Part shown: piece by piece, positions 35,501 to 44,482 of the stretch
How the letters are laid out: each line of letters begins with the position of its first letter
How positions within the stretch are numbered: position 1 is the stretch's first letter
Position numbers and translations under genes: made by a program
The notes under the pieces: generated by a model
The model's database searches: none
Seen by the model: only the letters and a program-made list of their open reading frames with translations
Told to the model about the DNA's origin: nothing
From: an uncultured Lachnospiraceae bacterium
Lineage (GTDB): Bacteria > Bacillota > Clostridia > Lachnospirales > Lachnospiraceae
Reading direction: 5' to 3'
Assembly (NCBI GenBank): GCA_949743325.1
Contig: CATJTQ010000097.1
Coordinates: forward strand, 1 to 62,641
DNA: 62,641 nt

Positions 35501-35676
35501 AAATTTACCTCTCTTTTAAGTAAAAATATAATAACTTTTAATAAAAAGTTATGTAAACCTATAAAGGTCTGCGAATTTTTATGTGCTCTGCAACATAAAA
35601 AATAAAAGACATCACAATCGTAACATATTTTACCATTATTCACAAGATAAATTATCGTAAAATTGGAGAAAAAGCA

Positions 35677-35705
35677 TTGACGGAAAAAAAATTATTGAAT
35701 ATACT
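35677..35705 (+). promoter_or_regulatory. Promoter for ddl-murF
   Basis: TTGACG (35677-35682), 17 bases, TATACT (35700-35705), 40 bases before the ddl start. Confidence 0.7.
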
Positions 35706-35745
35706 AAACAGTAGTTTTATAGTATGAAAAAAAGGAGCTTTAATT

Positions 35746-36768
35746 ATGAATATTATCGTTTTGGCAGGAGGAATAAGCACAGAGAGAGATGTTTCGATTG
35801 TGACAGGTACAAAAGTGTGCAGGGCGCTTAGGGAACTTGGACATAATGCGGCTATTCTTGATGTATATTTTGGCACAAAATCAATTGATGTATTCTCAAG
35901 AGACTATGATTTAGATGCAAATGTGCAGGAAATTAAAAATTTCAATAATATAGTTGAACAGGAAAAGTCTGTTCGGAAGACATTTTTCGGAGAGAATGTA
36001 ATAGAATTATGTCAAAATGCAGATATAGTATTTATGGCTCTTCATGGTGAAAATGGTGAAAATGGTAAGGTTCAGGCAGTATTTGATTTATTTGGAATAA
36101 AGTATACAGGAACAGGATATTTGGGCAGTGCGCTTGCAATGGATAAGGGTGTGTCAAAAAGTATTTTTACAGCCAAGGGAATTCCAACTCCAAAAGGGTT
36201 TATATTAAAAAAATCAAATAAGGTTTCAGAAAATTTACTTGAAGGGACTAATGTTACAATTCCGTGTATTGTTAAGCCAAGTTGTGGAGGTTCGAGTATT
36301 GGTGTTGCAATTGTAAATAAAGAAGAAGAACTTATGACAGCATTAGATGAGGCATTTAAGTTTGAAGATGAAGTTGTAATCGAAAATTATATATCAGGAC
36401 GTGAATTTTCAGTTGCAGTTGTTGATGGAGAGACTTATCCGATTATAGAAATTGTTCCTAAAGAAGGTTTTTATGATTACAGTAATAAATATGAGCCAGG
36501 AAAGACAGATGATATATGTCCTGCTGATTTAACTAAAGAACAGACAAAACAGATGAAGAAGATTGCCGTTGATGTGTCAAAGGCATTATATTTGGATAAG
36601 TATTGTCGTGTAGATTTCATTATGGATAATAAAGGAATTATGTATTGTCTTGAAGCAAATACTTTGCCAGGCATGACTCCTACTAGCCTAATGCCTCAGG
36701 AAGCATTAGTTTTGGGCATGGATTACGGAAGATTATGTGAAAAGTTAATAGAAGTGTCAATGAAATAG
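35746..36768 (+). CDS. ddl: D-alanine--D-alanine ligase
   Basis: A 340-residue ATP-grasp ligase making the D-Ala-D-Ala dipeptide of the peptidoglycan stem. Seen are AGGISTERDVS (N-terminal loop), ALHGENGENGKVQ, the ATP-binding KPSCGGSSIGV, the omega-loop EGFYDYSNKY and the late EANTLPGMTPTSL. The Tyr in the omega loop marks a true D-Ala ligase and not a D-lactate ligase of vancomycin-resistant type. AAGGAGC precedes the ATG. The product feeds directly into MurF, encoded 12 bases later. Confidence 0.95.
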   Translation: MNIIVLAGGISTERDVSIVTGTKVCRALRELGHNAAILDVYFGTKSIDVFSRDYDLDANVQEIKNFNNIVEQEKSVRKTFFGENVIELCQNADIVFMALHGENGENGKVQAVFDLFGIKYTGTGYLGSALAMDKGVSKSIFTAKGIPTPKGFILKKSNKVSENLLEGTNVTIPCIVKPSCGGSSIGVAIVNKEEELMTALDEAFKFEDEVVIENYISGREFSVAVVDGETYPIIEIVPKEGFYDYSNKYEPGKTDDICPADLTKEQTKQMKKIAVDVSKALYLDKYCRVDFIMDNKGIMYCLEANTLPGMTPTSLMPQEALVLGMDYGRLCEKLIEVSMK

Positions 36769-36780
36769 AGGGAGTATATT

Positions 36781-38154
36781 ATGAAAGGGATTACAATAAA
36801 TAATTTAGTCAGAGTTACAGGTGGGTTTTATTATGGAGAAAAAGATATTCTGGAAAAGGAGATAACAAATGTCTTTATAGACAGCAGAAAAGTTACAGAG
36901 GGAAGCCTGTTTATACCAATTGTCGGAGAAAGGGCAGATGGACATGAGTTTATACAAAATGTATTTGAGGCAGGAGCGTTATGCACTTTGTCAGAGAAAA
37001 AATTAGCTTCAGATAATATACCTTACATATTAGTTCCTTCATCGCTTCAGGCACTTAAAGATATAGCTGAATTTTATTTAGAGCAGCTTAATATAAAAGT
37101 TGTTGGAATTACAGGAAGTGTAGGAAAAACAAGTACTAAAGAAATGGTTGCCTCAGTTCTTTCAACACAGTTTAATATATTAAAGACAAATGGTAATTAT
37201 AATAATGAAATTGGGCTTCCTTTAACCGTATTCAGGTTGACAGGCAATGAAGAAGTGGCAGTTCTTGAGATGGGAATAAGCGATTTTGGAGAGATGAGCA
37301 GACTTACTAAAATTGCCAAACCTGATATTGCAGTAATAACAAATATAGGGCTATGTCATTTGGAGAATCTAAAAAGCAGAGATGGAATTTTAGAAGCCAA
37401 AACCGAAATATTTAAAGGATTAAAGGAAAATGGTACAATTTGTCTTAATGGTGATGATGATAAATTAAGAACAGTTACTTCATATAAAAATAATGAAGTT
37501 ATATTTTTTGGGAATAATGAAATAAATGATATTTATGCAAAAGATATTGTAAGCAATGGGCTAAAGGGTACTGAGTGTATAATTTGCACACCAAAAGGGG
37601 ACATCCATGTTCAAATTAATGTTCCAGGTGTACATATGGTCTATAATGCGCTTGCGGCATGCAGTGTAGGTATGGCTTTGGGAGTTTCATTAAATAATAT
37701 TAAAGCAGGAATAGAGAATCTTAAGCCTGTAAGCGGAAGAGTAAATATAATAGAAACCTCCAATTTTACGATTATTGATGATTGTTATAATGCCAATCCT
37801 GTTTCTATGAAATCATCTGTTGATATTTTGAAAGAGGCGTTGGGAAGAAAAGTGTGTATTTTAGGTGATATGTTTGAATTAGGAGAAAATGAAATAGAAT
37901 TACACAAAAGTGTTGGATGTCATATAAAGGATGTTGGTATAGATGTGCTGGTGACGATAGGAAATTTAAGCAAATATATTATTGATGGAACATCAAACTC
38001 TAATGTGATTTGTTTTCACTATAATACTAAACAAGATGCTATTGCAGAGTTAAAGATGGTACTGCAAAGTGGTGATTCGATTCTTGTAAAAGCTTCACAT
38101 GGGATGGAGTTTAATGAAATTGTTGATTATATAAAAGCATTTGATAATTATTAA
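36781..38154 (+). CDS. murF: UDP-N-acetylmuramoyl-tripeptide--D-alanyl-D-alanine ligase
   Basis: A 457-residue Mur ligase adding D-Ala-D-Ala to the UDP-MurNAc-tripeptide in the cytoplasm. Domain 1 is about 1-85; domain 2 starts with the P-loop GITGSVGKTSTKEM (near 115), then TNGNYNNEIGLP and LEMGISDFGEM; domain 3 has ILGDMFELGE and ASHGMEF. Length is normal. The 12-base spacing from ddl, with a GAGGGAG site, marks a ddl-murF operon. Confidence 0.95.
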   Translation: MKGITINNLVRVTGGFYYGEKDILEKEITNVFIDSRKVTEGSLFIPIVGERADGHEFIQNVFEAGALCTLSEKKLASDNIPYILVPSSLQALKDIAEFYLEQLNIKVVGITGSVGKTSTKEMVASVLSTQFNILKTNGNYNNEIGLPLTVFRLTGNEEVAVLEMGISDFGEMSRLTKIAKPDIAVITNIGLCHLENLKSRDGILEAKTEIFKGLKENGTICLNGDDDKLRTVTSYKNNEVIFFGNNEINDIYAKDIVSNGLKGTECIICTPKGDIHVQINVPGVHMVYNALAACSVGMALGVSLNNIKAGIENLKPVSGRVNIIETSNFTIIDDCYNANPVSMKSSVDILKEALGRKVCILGDMFELGENEIELHKSVGCHIKDVGIDVLVTIGNLSKYIIDGTSNSNVICFHYNTKQDAIAELKMVLQSGDSILVKASHGMEFNEIVDYIKAFDNY

Positions 38155-38168
38155 AAATAGAATAATTT

Positions 38169-38203
38169 CTTTGTTCCAGAGGCGATAGCCCGCCGGAACA
38201 AAG
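38169..38203. terminator. Hairpin between convergent murF and the FtsX-type permease gene
   Basis: CTTTGTTCC and GGAACAAAG form a 9-bp stem, with a further GGCG/CGCC pairing inside. There is no strong T-run on either side, so termination may be weak or Rho-assisted. Confidence 0.6.
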
Positions 38204-38251
38204 ATAGATAATTCTTAATATATCAATAAATTTTTTCAGTTTAAAATATAG

Positions 38252-40837
38252 TTAATCTATATATCTTTTTAATCTTTCCGTGATGCTTTGTTCTTTACTA
38301 TTTTTATACAAAAAGATTGATAATACAATGCAGATTAGCAGTAATATTAATACCATAAAAAACATAGCCTGCCAAGGATAAATAAATTGGAAATAGAGTA
38401 GTTTCATTTTTATTAGTTTACCTAATGCCCAAAGCAGCGCAGAGCCTATCGTCATCATTACTGCTACGATAATAAGCCAATAATAGACGCCTTCTAAAAA
38501 TAATATTTTCCACAATTGTTTCCTGGTTAATCCAATGCTCTCCATAACTGCAAACTCTTTAGTCCTTCCGACCAAGCTTGTTAAAATTGTATTAAAATAA
38601 TTCATTACGCCTACAAAAAAAATCGTAGCGCTTAAAACTCCCAATATAAGATTTTTAGTCTGGATTTCCTCTTGTTTTTCTATTAATAAGTCAGAATTAG
38701 CGTTTAGATAAAGAGTATCCATGATTTGATTAGATTGGTTTTCTTTTTGGATTATCTGCATCAGTTTTTGATGTATAAAGGGTTCTTCGCTTTCATCAAC
38801 ATCAAACGACAAATCAAAGTATTTTTCTTCATAACCCAAGTCTGAAAATGCTTCCTTAGACATAATAAAATAATTTATTTTATTGCCAAAGGAAGTGGTT
38901 TGCAAATTTGGAAAATGCTCATTTGTCATATCTAAATATCCGGCGCATTTTAGCTCCCCTTTTAAATGTTTTATCACATCTTTCTGATTATTTGCTTCCA
39001 GAGAATAGAAATGTATAGGCAAGCCTATGTTCTTGGCTGCTTTTTCCTCCAAAGCTTGTGATAATTCGTGATGATGAAGTAATATTGTACCTGTACCTTC
39101 TTTAAGGCTTTCTATATCAACAGGAAGATTATATTTTCTAACATAATTTTCTAAATGTTCTATAAATGTGTTATCTACAATTTGCAAGGTTGCAAAAGAC
39201 ATATCCATCACATCATTGTCCAAAGATTCTTTCCGAGGCAGCAATGCCTTATCATCTAAAAAATTTATCATTGCATAGCTGCCTTTTGTGTAAATAATAG
39301 TATCTTTCTTAATTCCTTCAATCTTTAGTATTGCATCTACAGTTTTCTGAGGAATAATAGGTGTATTGTCGCCAATTTCATCAGGTACTTTATCTGGGTA
39401 TCGAAAAATGCCTGTTAAAATTCCCATTTCAAAATCCGGATATTGCATAAGTGCATTAGTAGTATCTGTTCCTGTCAAAATTACCACAGATGCCATAGCT
39501 GTGAAGCAGCCCAATATAAGAGACAGAGATGTCAAAAATAATCTTTTCTTTGCTCTTGAGATATTTCTCCATGCCAATCTGGATAATGTAAGCTTATCCA
39601 GCGCTCTGATTTTTCCTATTTTGTAAATTTCATCAGATTCAATATAACGTATAGACTCAATGGCATTTCGCTTATCCACCCATCTAAGTGCCATAGTAGT
39701 GGAAAAATAACAAACAATAATTATTAAAATAAAAGCTGCCAAAAGATAGAATGGATACAAGCCGGATACTTCACAGTTACCAAAACCGCGCATAAATAGT
39801 CTGCTTAAAATTTTATTTAGAAACAGTTTAACAAATAAAAGACTAACTATTCCTCCGCAAAGAAATCCTTTTATCAGGATTTTAAGATTTTGTCTATAAA
39901 TGATTTTCCGTAATTGTAGATTGGTTGTTCCTAATGCTTTTAATAATCCATACTGTCGTATCTCTTTGCCTAAAGAAATAGAAATAACATTATAAATAAC
40001 CATATAAGCACATAAAATCACAATACATCCGCATATTACAGCGATAGTAATACTTCCAAATATTCCATGAACACTTTGCATGACCATTGGGTTTTCACCA
40101 ATAACCTGCTGTGAATCATATTCCATTTCAAGTGTTCTATATAACTCCTGCTCTATTTGAGCTCCTGTTTGTAAGTCCTTGTGTACTGCTATAATTTTAT
40201 TTGCAGGAAAAATACTTATTTCATTCTTTTCTAAAAATGCTTTAGAAATAAACACCTCTAATTCCTCAATCACAGAATCTGTATAATCCTTATAGTAACC
40301 GGAGAGCTGAAAGCGTTCTTCTTTTATTAATCCATTCCTAAATTCGACCTCTATAAAAATATCCATACCAAGCTGTGGATTATTAATTCCCAATTGTTCA
40401 AGACATCTCCTTGATATCATAATCTCATTTTCTTTTTGCGGATATTCCCCTTTTACATCGGTATATGCTGGACGCATTATTTTTTTATATGCCTCCTGGC
40501 TAAGAAAAATGAGACTGCCGCTCCAATTGTTCTGCCCCTTTCCGCTGGCTGCTATCTGTTTAATCCCAACTGCTTTCAGATAAGGAAGATTTTTCATCTG
40601 TTCATACTGCTTACTGCTCCCGTTTTCCAAAGATACAGTTGCAAGTGTTCCCATTCCCCTCACATCTAACAGATAGTCTGCCTGTATTTTACCAGACGCA
40701 ATAGAAAAAGAAGAATATAATAGAAATATGGATATCGTAATAGCAAGAATTAATATGCTATTCCTGCTTTTATTTGCTTTCTCATAGGCAGCAGCCAGTT
40801 CCTTAATGATTATCTTGTTATTATTTTTGATATTCAT
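38252..40837 (-). CDS. FtsX-type ABC transporter permease (two FtsX repeats)
   Basis: An 861-residue membrane protein with about eight transmembrane segments: one near 28-48, three at about 255-390, one near 435-460 and three at the C-terminal end. Two large external domains follow the first and the fifth. Each half ends in an FtsX-type membrane unit (for example ISLGKEIRQYGLLKALG and VGRTKEFAVMESIGL, the coupling-helix areas). This is the MacB/LolC-like class, which transmits force across the membrane and commonly expels peptides or lipids. The ATPase gene ends 3 bases before its start. With the two-component system next to it, resistance to or export of an antimicrobial peptide is the likely role, by inference. 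Confidence 0.88.
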   Translation of the reverse strand: MNIKNNNKIIIKELAAAYEKANKSRNSILILAITISIFLLYSSFSIASGKIQADYLLDVRGMGTLATVSLENGSSKQYEQMKNLPYLKAVGIKQIAASGKGQNNWSGSLIFLSQEAYKKIMRPAYTDVKGEYPQKENEIMISRRCLEQLGINNPQLGMDIFIEVEFRNGLIKEERFQLSGYYKDYTDSVIEELEVFISKAFLEKNEISIFPANKIIAVHKDLQTGAQIEQELYRTLEMEYDSQQVIGENPMVMQSVHGIFGSITIAVICGCIVILCAYMVIYNVISISLGKEIRQYGLLKALGTTNLQLRKIIYRQNLKILIKGFLCGGIVSLLFVKLFLNKILSRLFMRGFGNCEVSGLYPFYLLAAFILIIIVCYFSTTMALRWVDKRNAIESIRYIESDEIYKIGKIRALDKLTLSRLAWRNISRAKKRLFLTSLSLILGCFTAMASVVILTGTDTTNALMQYPDFEMGILTGIFRYPDKVPDEIGDNTPIIPQKTVDAILKIEGIKKDTIIYTKGSYAMINFLDDKALLPRKESLDNDVMDMSFATLQIVDNTFIEHLENYVRKYNLPVDIESLKEGTGTILLHHHELSQALEEKAAKNIGLPIHFYSLEANNQKDVIKHLKGELKCAGYLDMTNEHFPNLQTTSFGNKINYFIMSKEAFSDLGYEEKYFDLSFDVDESEEPFIHQKLMQIIQKENQSNQIMDTLYLNANSDLLIEKQEEIQTKNLILGVLSATIFFVGVMNYFNTILTSLVGRTKEFAVMESIGLTRKQLWKILFLEGVYYWLIIVAVMMTIGSALLWALGKLIKMKLLYFQFIYPWQAMFFMVLILLLICIVLSIFLYKNSKEQSITERLKRYID

Positions 40838-40840
40838 TTG

Positions 40841-41518
40841 TTACACCCGCTCTCCAGATGAAATTTTTCCATCTTCAATTCGTATAATTCGGTCTGCCAA
40901 TTGTGCAATTTCTTCATTATGAGTTACAACAATAAGTGTTTGATGAAATTTGTCTGATAATACCTTCATAAGTCCAATCACTTCCATACTTGTGGTAGAG
41001 TCCAGATTACCTGTCGGTTCATCTGCTAAAATAAGAGATGGTTTTGTAAGTAATGCCCTGGCAATGGCTACTCTTTGTTGCTGCCCGCCTGAAAGAGTAT
41101 TGGGCAATTGCCATATTTTTTCTTTTAATCCTAATGACTGAATTATCATTTCGGCAAACTCCTGATCGACCTTTGCTCCGTCAAGCTTAAGCGGCAATAT
41201 CATATTTTCATATGCACTAAGTATTGGAATCAGATTGAAATTTTGGAATATAAATCCTATATGTCTTCGCCTGAAAATTGTAAGTTCGTCTTGTGACATT
41301 TCTGCCAAATCAAATTCTCCAACCCTTACACTTCCCTCAGTTGGTCTGTCTAATCCTCCTAATATATTCAATAGTGTTGATTTACCGCTGCCAGAGGTTC
41401 CGACGATTGCAACAAATTCACCCTCTTCCACTTGAAGATTTACATCAGCAAGGGCATAAAGTTCCACATCTCCATTCCTGTAGATTTTGTTTAATTTCTT
41501 TACAACTGCAATATTCAT
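40841..41518 (-). CDS. ABC transporter ATPase (MacB/LolD type)
   Basis: A 225-residue ATPase partner of the FtsX-type permease: Walker [14 protein letters not shown]-loop FQNFNLIP, signature [14 protein letters not shown], Walker [15 protein letters not shown]-loop VTHNEEIA. The stretch [11 protein letters not shown] and the TGNLD motif are standard for the lipoprotein/macrolide-exporter group. I start it at the ATG 41518 because a GGAGG site ends 5 bases before it; the longer reading from 41530 (MEEK) would use that site as coding sequence. Confidence 0.92.
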   Translation of the reverse strand: MNIAVVKKLNKIYRNGDVELYALADVNLQVEEGEFVAIVGTSGSGKSTLLNILGGLDRPTEGSVRVGEFDLAEMSQDELTIFRRRHIGFIFQNFNLIPILSAYENMILPLKLDGAKVDQEFAEMIIQSLGLKEKIWQLPNTLSGGQQQRVAIARALLTKPSLILADEPTGNLDSTTSMEVIGLMKVLSDKFHQTLIVVTHNEEIAQLADRIIRIEDGKISSGERV

Positions 41519-41548
41519 TTTTTCCTCCATGATTTAATAGTTTTAGCA

Positions 41549-41568
41549 GAACAATTTCTTTATTGTTC
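41549..41568. promoter_or_regulatory. Inverted repeat upstream of the ABC exporter genes
   Basis: GAACAAT (41549-41555) and ATTGTTC (41562-41568) are perfect complements six bases apart, 30 bases before the ATPase start. It is a candidate site for the neighbouring response regulator, or a leader hairpin. Confidence 0.4.
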
Positions 41569-41624
41569 ATTGTGTTTTTATCTCTAAATAGAATTGTATC
41601 AAATAAATCTAACAAATTAGTCAC

Positions 41625-41657
41625 AAAACGGGAACTATTTTAATTAGTTCCCGTTTT
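41625..41657 (-). terminator. Terminator of the two-component operon, overlapping the kinase stop codon
   Basis: A 12-bp perfect stem (AAAACGGGAACT / AGTTCCCGTTTT) with a 9-base loop; the minus-strand exit is T-rich. The kinase stop codon (41640-41642) falls in the loop, so the last codons of the kinase gene are part of the hairpin. The exporter genes beyond it must therefore have their own promoter. Confidence 0.85.
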
Positions 41658-42638
41658 TGGTAAGAATATTGAAATTGAAAGCCCCTGTTTTATTCTCTTT
41701 GCCTTCATAAAGCCATCATGTTTTTTTATGATTTCTCTGGTGATATAAAGCCCCATGCCATAGCCTTCTTCTGTTGAGATGTTTTTTCCTCTATAATAAA
41801 TTTGAAAGATCTTATTTTCTTCATCTTTTTCAATGCCTATCCCTCCATCTTCTACACAAATCTCAGAAAACATTTCATTTGTACGCAAAAAAATTTTAAT
41901 ACATGTTCTATTTGGAGAATATTTAACACTGTTATCCAAAAGATTATAAACAGATTCAGATAACCAATTTGCATCATGCTCAATTATACATTTGTCAACT
42001 CTTTCATCTATCACTTCAATAAAAATATCTTTCATTTCAGCTATCTTATAAATCTGAAATATTGCAATTGCTACAGTTTCTTTTAAATCGGACGGTATTT
42101 TATGTATTTGAATTATTTTATTTTCCATTCTAGCTGCTAAAATAAAACGTTCCGTCAAAAACTTTATTTTCGCTTCTGAACATTTAATCGCCTCAAAGTA
42201 TTCTCTTTGTTCTTTTACATGGATCTCGTCTTCCAACAAGGTTAAATAGGATTCCATGTTAGCAAGAGGAGTACGAAGTTGATGAGAAATCTCTGCTAAA
42301 AGCTTTTTGATCCCATCTTTCTGATGCTGTAATAAACGTTGATACCCGTTGTTAGCAGCATTGATACGATGAATCTGTGTCAATATTTTATCTGATAAGG
42401 TATCTGTATTTTCATATTTTATATTTATTTCTTTTTTTATAAACATCTGCTCTAATGCATCCGTTATATTCTCTAATTCATTTAAATAAATTTTCTCCAT
42501 GTATTTTCGGTGATAAAAAAATAAAAAATCCAGCAGCAACACCCCTAATAACTTGTACCATTCCTGTTCATAAACAAATATACATATAAATATGCTGCTC
42601 ACAAAATAGATTCCTACTGAAAATATATTTATCTTCAT
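41640..42638 (-). CDS. Sensor histidine kinase, intramembrane-sensing type
   Basis: A 332-residue kinase with two N-terminal transmembrane helices joined by a very short outer loop (EQEWYK), as in BceS/intramembrane-sensing kinases. It has an H-box EISHQLRTPLANMESY (about residue 118), N-box LLDNSVKYSPN, and the G-boxes VEDGGIGIEKDE and GYGMGLYITREI. With no extracellular domain it probably senses the state of the neighbouring transporter. The start at 42638 is the ATG with a GGAGG site 6 bases away; an ATG two codons upstream abuts that site. It follows its response regulator gene by 54 bases. Confidence 0.88.
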   Translation of the reverse strand: MKINIFSVGIYFVSSIFICIFVYEQEWYKLLGVLLLDFLFFYHRKYMEKIYLNELENITDALEQMFIKKEINIKYENTDTLSDKILTQIHRINAANNGYQRLLQHQKDGIKKLLAEISHQLRTPLANMESYLTLLEDEIHVKEQREYFEAIKCSEAKIKFLTERFILAARMENKIIQIHKIPSDLKETVAIAIFQIYKIAEMKDIFIEVIDERVDKCIIEHDANWLSESVYNLLDNSVKYSPNRTCIKIFLRTNEMFSEICVEDGGIGIEKDEENKIFQIYYRGKNISTEEGYGMGLYITREIIKKHDGFMKAKRIKQGLSISIFLPKTGTN

Positions 42639-42692
42639 CCTCATCCTCCATAATATGTAAATCTAGTATAAACAGTCCTGATTTTCATGCAT

Positions 42693-43358
42693 CTATTCAC
42701 CAAATGTATAGCCAAGACCAAAGATGTTTTTTATGTATATGTTATCTGTGTTTTTATCAATTTTTTTCCTCAAACGGTTAATTGAAACTGTAATCACATG
42801 CTCTTCTACATATTTATCTTCTATATCCCAAATCTGATTTAATAATAATTCTTTAGTTATAATCCTCCCCTTATTTTTGGATAATAATTCAAGAAGCTTC
42901 CATTCCTTTGGCGTAAGCTGTATTTCTTTTTCTTTCATCCATACTCTTTTCTTGTCATAATCAATTTTTAAATCTTTATAATAAAGCATATTACCAGAAT
43001 CGGTATTCCTTTTTAAAATTACTTCTACCTTTTTCAAAAGTATTTTAAGAGAAATTGGTTTTGTAACATACTCTTCGCATCCTGCTTCATAGCCGGCTAA
43101 AATATCGTCCTCCTCATCTTTTGCCGTCAAAAAAATGACGGGAACTTTATTAGCTCTTGATAGATTTTTATACAAATCTATACCAGTGCCATCTGGTAAT
43201 GCAATATCCGCAACTATAATATCAGGTTTCTCATAAATAATTTGCTTAGCTTCACTACAATTCTTTGCTTGTAATACTTGATATCCGTTTTTTGAAAAAA
43301 ATAATTGCAAAGCTCTATTCATTTGTGTGTCATCTTCTATAATTAAAATTTTAAACAT
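42693..43358 (-). CDS. OmpR-family response regulator
   Basis: A 221-residue regulator: receiver domain (LIIEDDTQMN, phosphoacceptor in IIVADIALPDGTGID, VIFLTAKDEED, YVTKPIS) and an OmpR/PhoB winged helix (ELTPKEWKLLELL-like sequence at QLTPKEWKLLELLSKN and VEEHVITVSINRLRKKID). It pairs with the kinase encoded next and probably controls the FtsX-type exporter. A likely ribosome site, GAGGAG, lies about 30 bases before the ATG with a 7-bp hairpin in between. Confidence 0.93.
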   Translation of the reverse strand: MFKILIIEDDTQMNRALQLFFSKNGYQVLQAKNCSEAKQIIYEKPDIIVADIALPDGTGIDLYKNLSRANKVPVIFLTAKDEEDDILAGYEAGCEEYVTKPISLKILLKKVEVILKRNTDSGNMLYYKDLKIDYDKKRVWMKEKEIQLTPKEWKLLELLSKNKGRIITKELLLNQIWDIEDKYVEEHVITVSINRLRKKIDKNTDNIYIKNIFGLGYTFGE

Positions 43359-43707
43359 TTTATTATCAATTCTTTGTCTGTGACAAAGCTCCTCTTCTTA
43401 ATTTAAGATATAGATTATAAAAATCTCAATACATTCTTAATTTATCTGCATTTAATAAAACTTTCTTAATTCCTATAAATGTACTTATTTTCAAATTCAT
43501 TCTAACATTATACATGAGTTGTTATTACTTCTCAATATTGGAAATGCTGCAATACCTAGATTTATTTACCATAACAAAGTCCTTTGCCTATAATAAAAAA
43601 TATCAGTTATTTTATTTATTATTTCCATATGTAAGAATAAATTCTTATAAAAAGAAAGAAATGGAATATATTGGTAATATATTGTCGAATGCTGCGAAGC
43701 GTTTTAC
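43359..43707. other. Gene-free gap before the SRP RNA
   Basis: About 350 bases, AT-rich. At 43372-43388 CTTTGTC/GACAAAG form a 7-bp hairpin in the leader of the response regulator gene. A 65-codon plus-strand open frame (43514-43711) runs into the SRP RNA promoter, has no ribosome site and an odd composition, so I do not count it as a gene. Nothing else is recognisable. Confidence 0.6.
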
Positions 43708-43736
43708 TTGACAAATAAATATTGCTTCTGTATAAT
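43708..43736 (+). promoter_or_regulatory. Perfect consensus promoter for the SRP RNA
   Basis: TTGACA (43708-43713), 17 bases, TATAAT (43731-43736): both boxes and the spacing are exact sigma-A consensus, as expected of a stable, abundant RNA. Transcription should begin about 43743. Confidence 0.9.
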
Positions 43737-43773
43737 ATGTTTGTGCGTCAGCACAGCTAAAAAGTTTATAAAA

Positions 43774-44042
43774 TTTCCACGCAGCCGGGAAGTTAGCGGT
43801 GTCCTGTACCTGCAATCCGCTATAGCAGGGGTGATATTCTGTCGAGGGCTGTTCTCTGGAAAGCAGATCTTTATGGGAAGCGTTGAAGTTTGGGTCTTAC
43901 GCAACAGAAACTTATGAATCGTGTCAGGTCAGGAATGAAGCAGCACTAAGTAAGCCCTTCTGTGTGCCGTGAGGTTGCCTGAACTGAGCAGACTGTAGAG
44001 GATTCGTTTCTGGATAATAGTTCGACACAGGATGCGTGGATT
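43774..44042 (+). ncRNA. ffs: Signal recognition particle RNA (long, Bacillus type with Alu domain)
   Basis: It matches the Bacillus subtilis scRNA pattern as I remember it: the Alu-domain stretches GTTAGCGGTGTCCTGTACCT and GCAATCCGCTATAGCAGGG, GTTTGGGTCTTACGCAAC, and the SRP54-binding core GTCAGGTCAGGAATGAAGC, then GTGCCGTGAGGTTGCCTG. The ends pair: CCACGCA (43777-43783) with TGCGTGG (44033-44039). The RNA binds Ffh to target membrane and secreted proteins. In many relatives the gene is next to dnaX; here dnaX is 4.7 kb downstream. Ends are approximate; the transcript may start near 43743 and be trimmed. Confidence 0.93.
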
Positions 44043-44057
44043 TATAATAATAAAAAA

Positions 44058-44088
44058 ACCGTCGTTATGGTTTTCCATATGCGACGGT
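44058..44088 (-). terminator. Terminator of the padR operon (minus), facing the SRP RNA end
   Basis: ACCGTCG and CGACGGT form a 7-bp stem; the minus-strand side ends in T7, so it mainly stops the PadR/DUF1048 transcript, and it may also stop the SRP RNA transcript from the other side. Confidence 0.8.
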
Positions 44089-44121
44089 ATCTTTATAATA
44101 ACTACTAATATATTATTAAAT

Positions 44122-44481
44122 TTATTTTTTGCTGAGACTGTTGTGAATTTCACAGTTGAATTTTGTTTTCCAGTCCTCAGTGTAAGTTCTAGTATTTTTT
44201 AGAAGTTCGTCTGTAAAATTGGCAATATCTTCACCTGTTATCTCTAATACAGATTTTCCTTCTGAAGCTCCTTCTTCAAACAAATCAAGCAAATCACAAT
44301 GAATTTCCATCATATCATACCCCGCTCCTGCGGCAAATTTCCACATATGTTCTTGAATTTTTTTGTATACAAAACGATAGTCAGGCGGTAAAGTATTTAC
44401 CCTTTTCATCTGTTGTTTATACTCTTTTTTACTTTGTATAATTTTCTTTATATTAAAATAATCATCAAAAAACTTATTCAT
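44122..44481 (-). CDS. DUF1048 family protein
   Basis: A 119-residue helical protein with the features of the DUF1048 family (FFDDYFNIKKIIQSKKEYKQ, LPPDYRFVYKKIQEHMWKF, FEEGASEGKSVLEITGEDIA). The family is almost always encoded behind a PadR regulator, as here with one base between the genes, and its function is unknown. It may be a co-sensor or antagonist of the PadR protein. GGAG lies before the ATG. Confidence 0.88.
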   Translation of the reverse strand: MNKFFDDYFNIKKIIQSKKEYKQQMKRVNTLPPDYRFVYKKIQEHMWKFAAGAGYDMMEIHCDLLDLFEEGASEGKSVLEITGEDIANFTDELLKNTRTYTEDWKTKFNCEIHNSLSKK

Positions 44482-44482
44482 T

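Noticed and set aside
38252-43358. A classical BceAB-BceRS bacitracin module
   Set aside because: The kinase is of intramembrane-sensing type, but the permease has about eight transmembrane segments with two large outer domains, unlike the ten-segment BceB with one; I therefore only call it an FtsX-type exporter with a two-component system.
43514-43711. 65-codon plus-strand open frame before the SRP RNA
   Set aside because: No ribosome site, runs into the SRP RNA promoter, and its residue composition is that of random AT-rich DNA.
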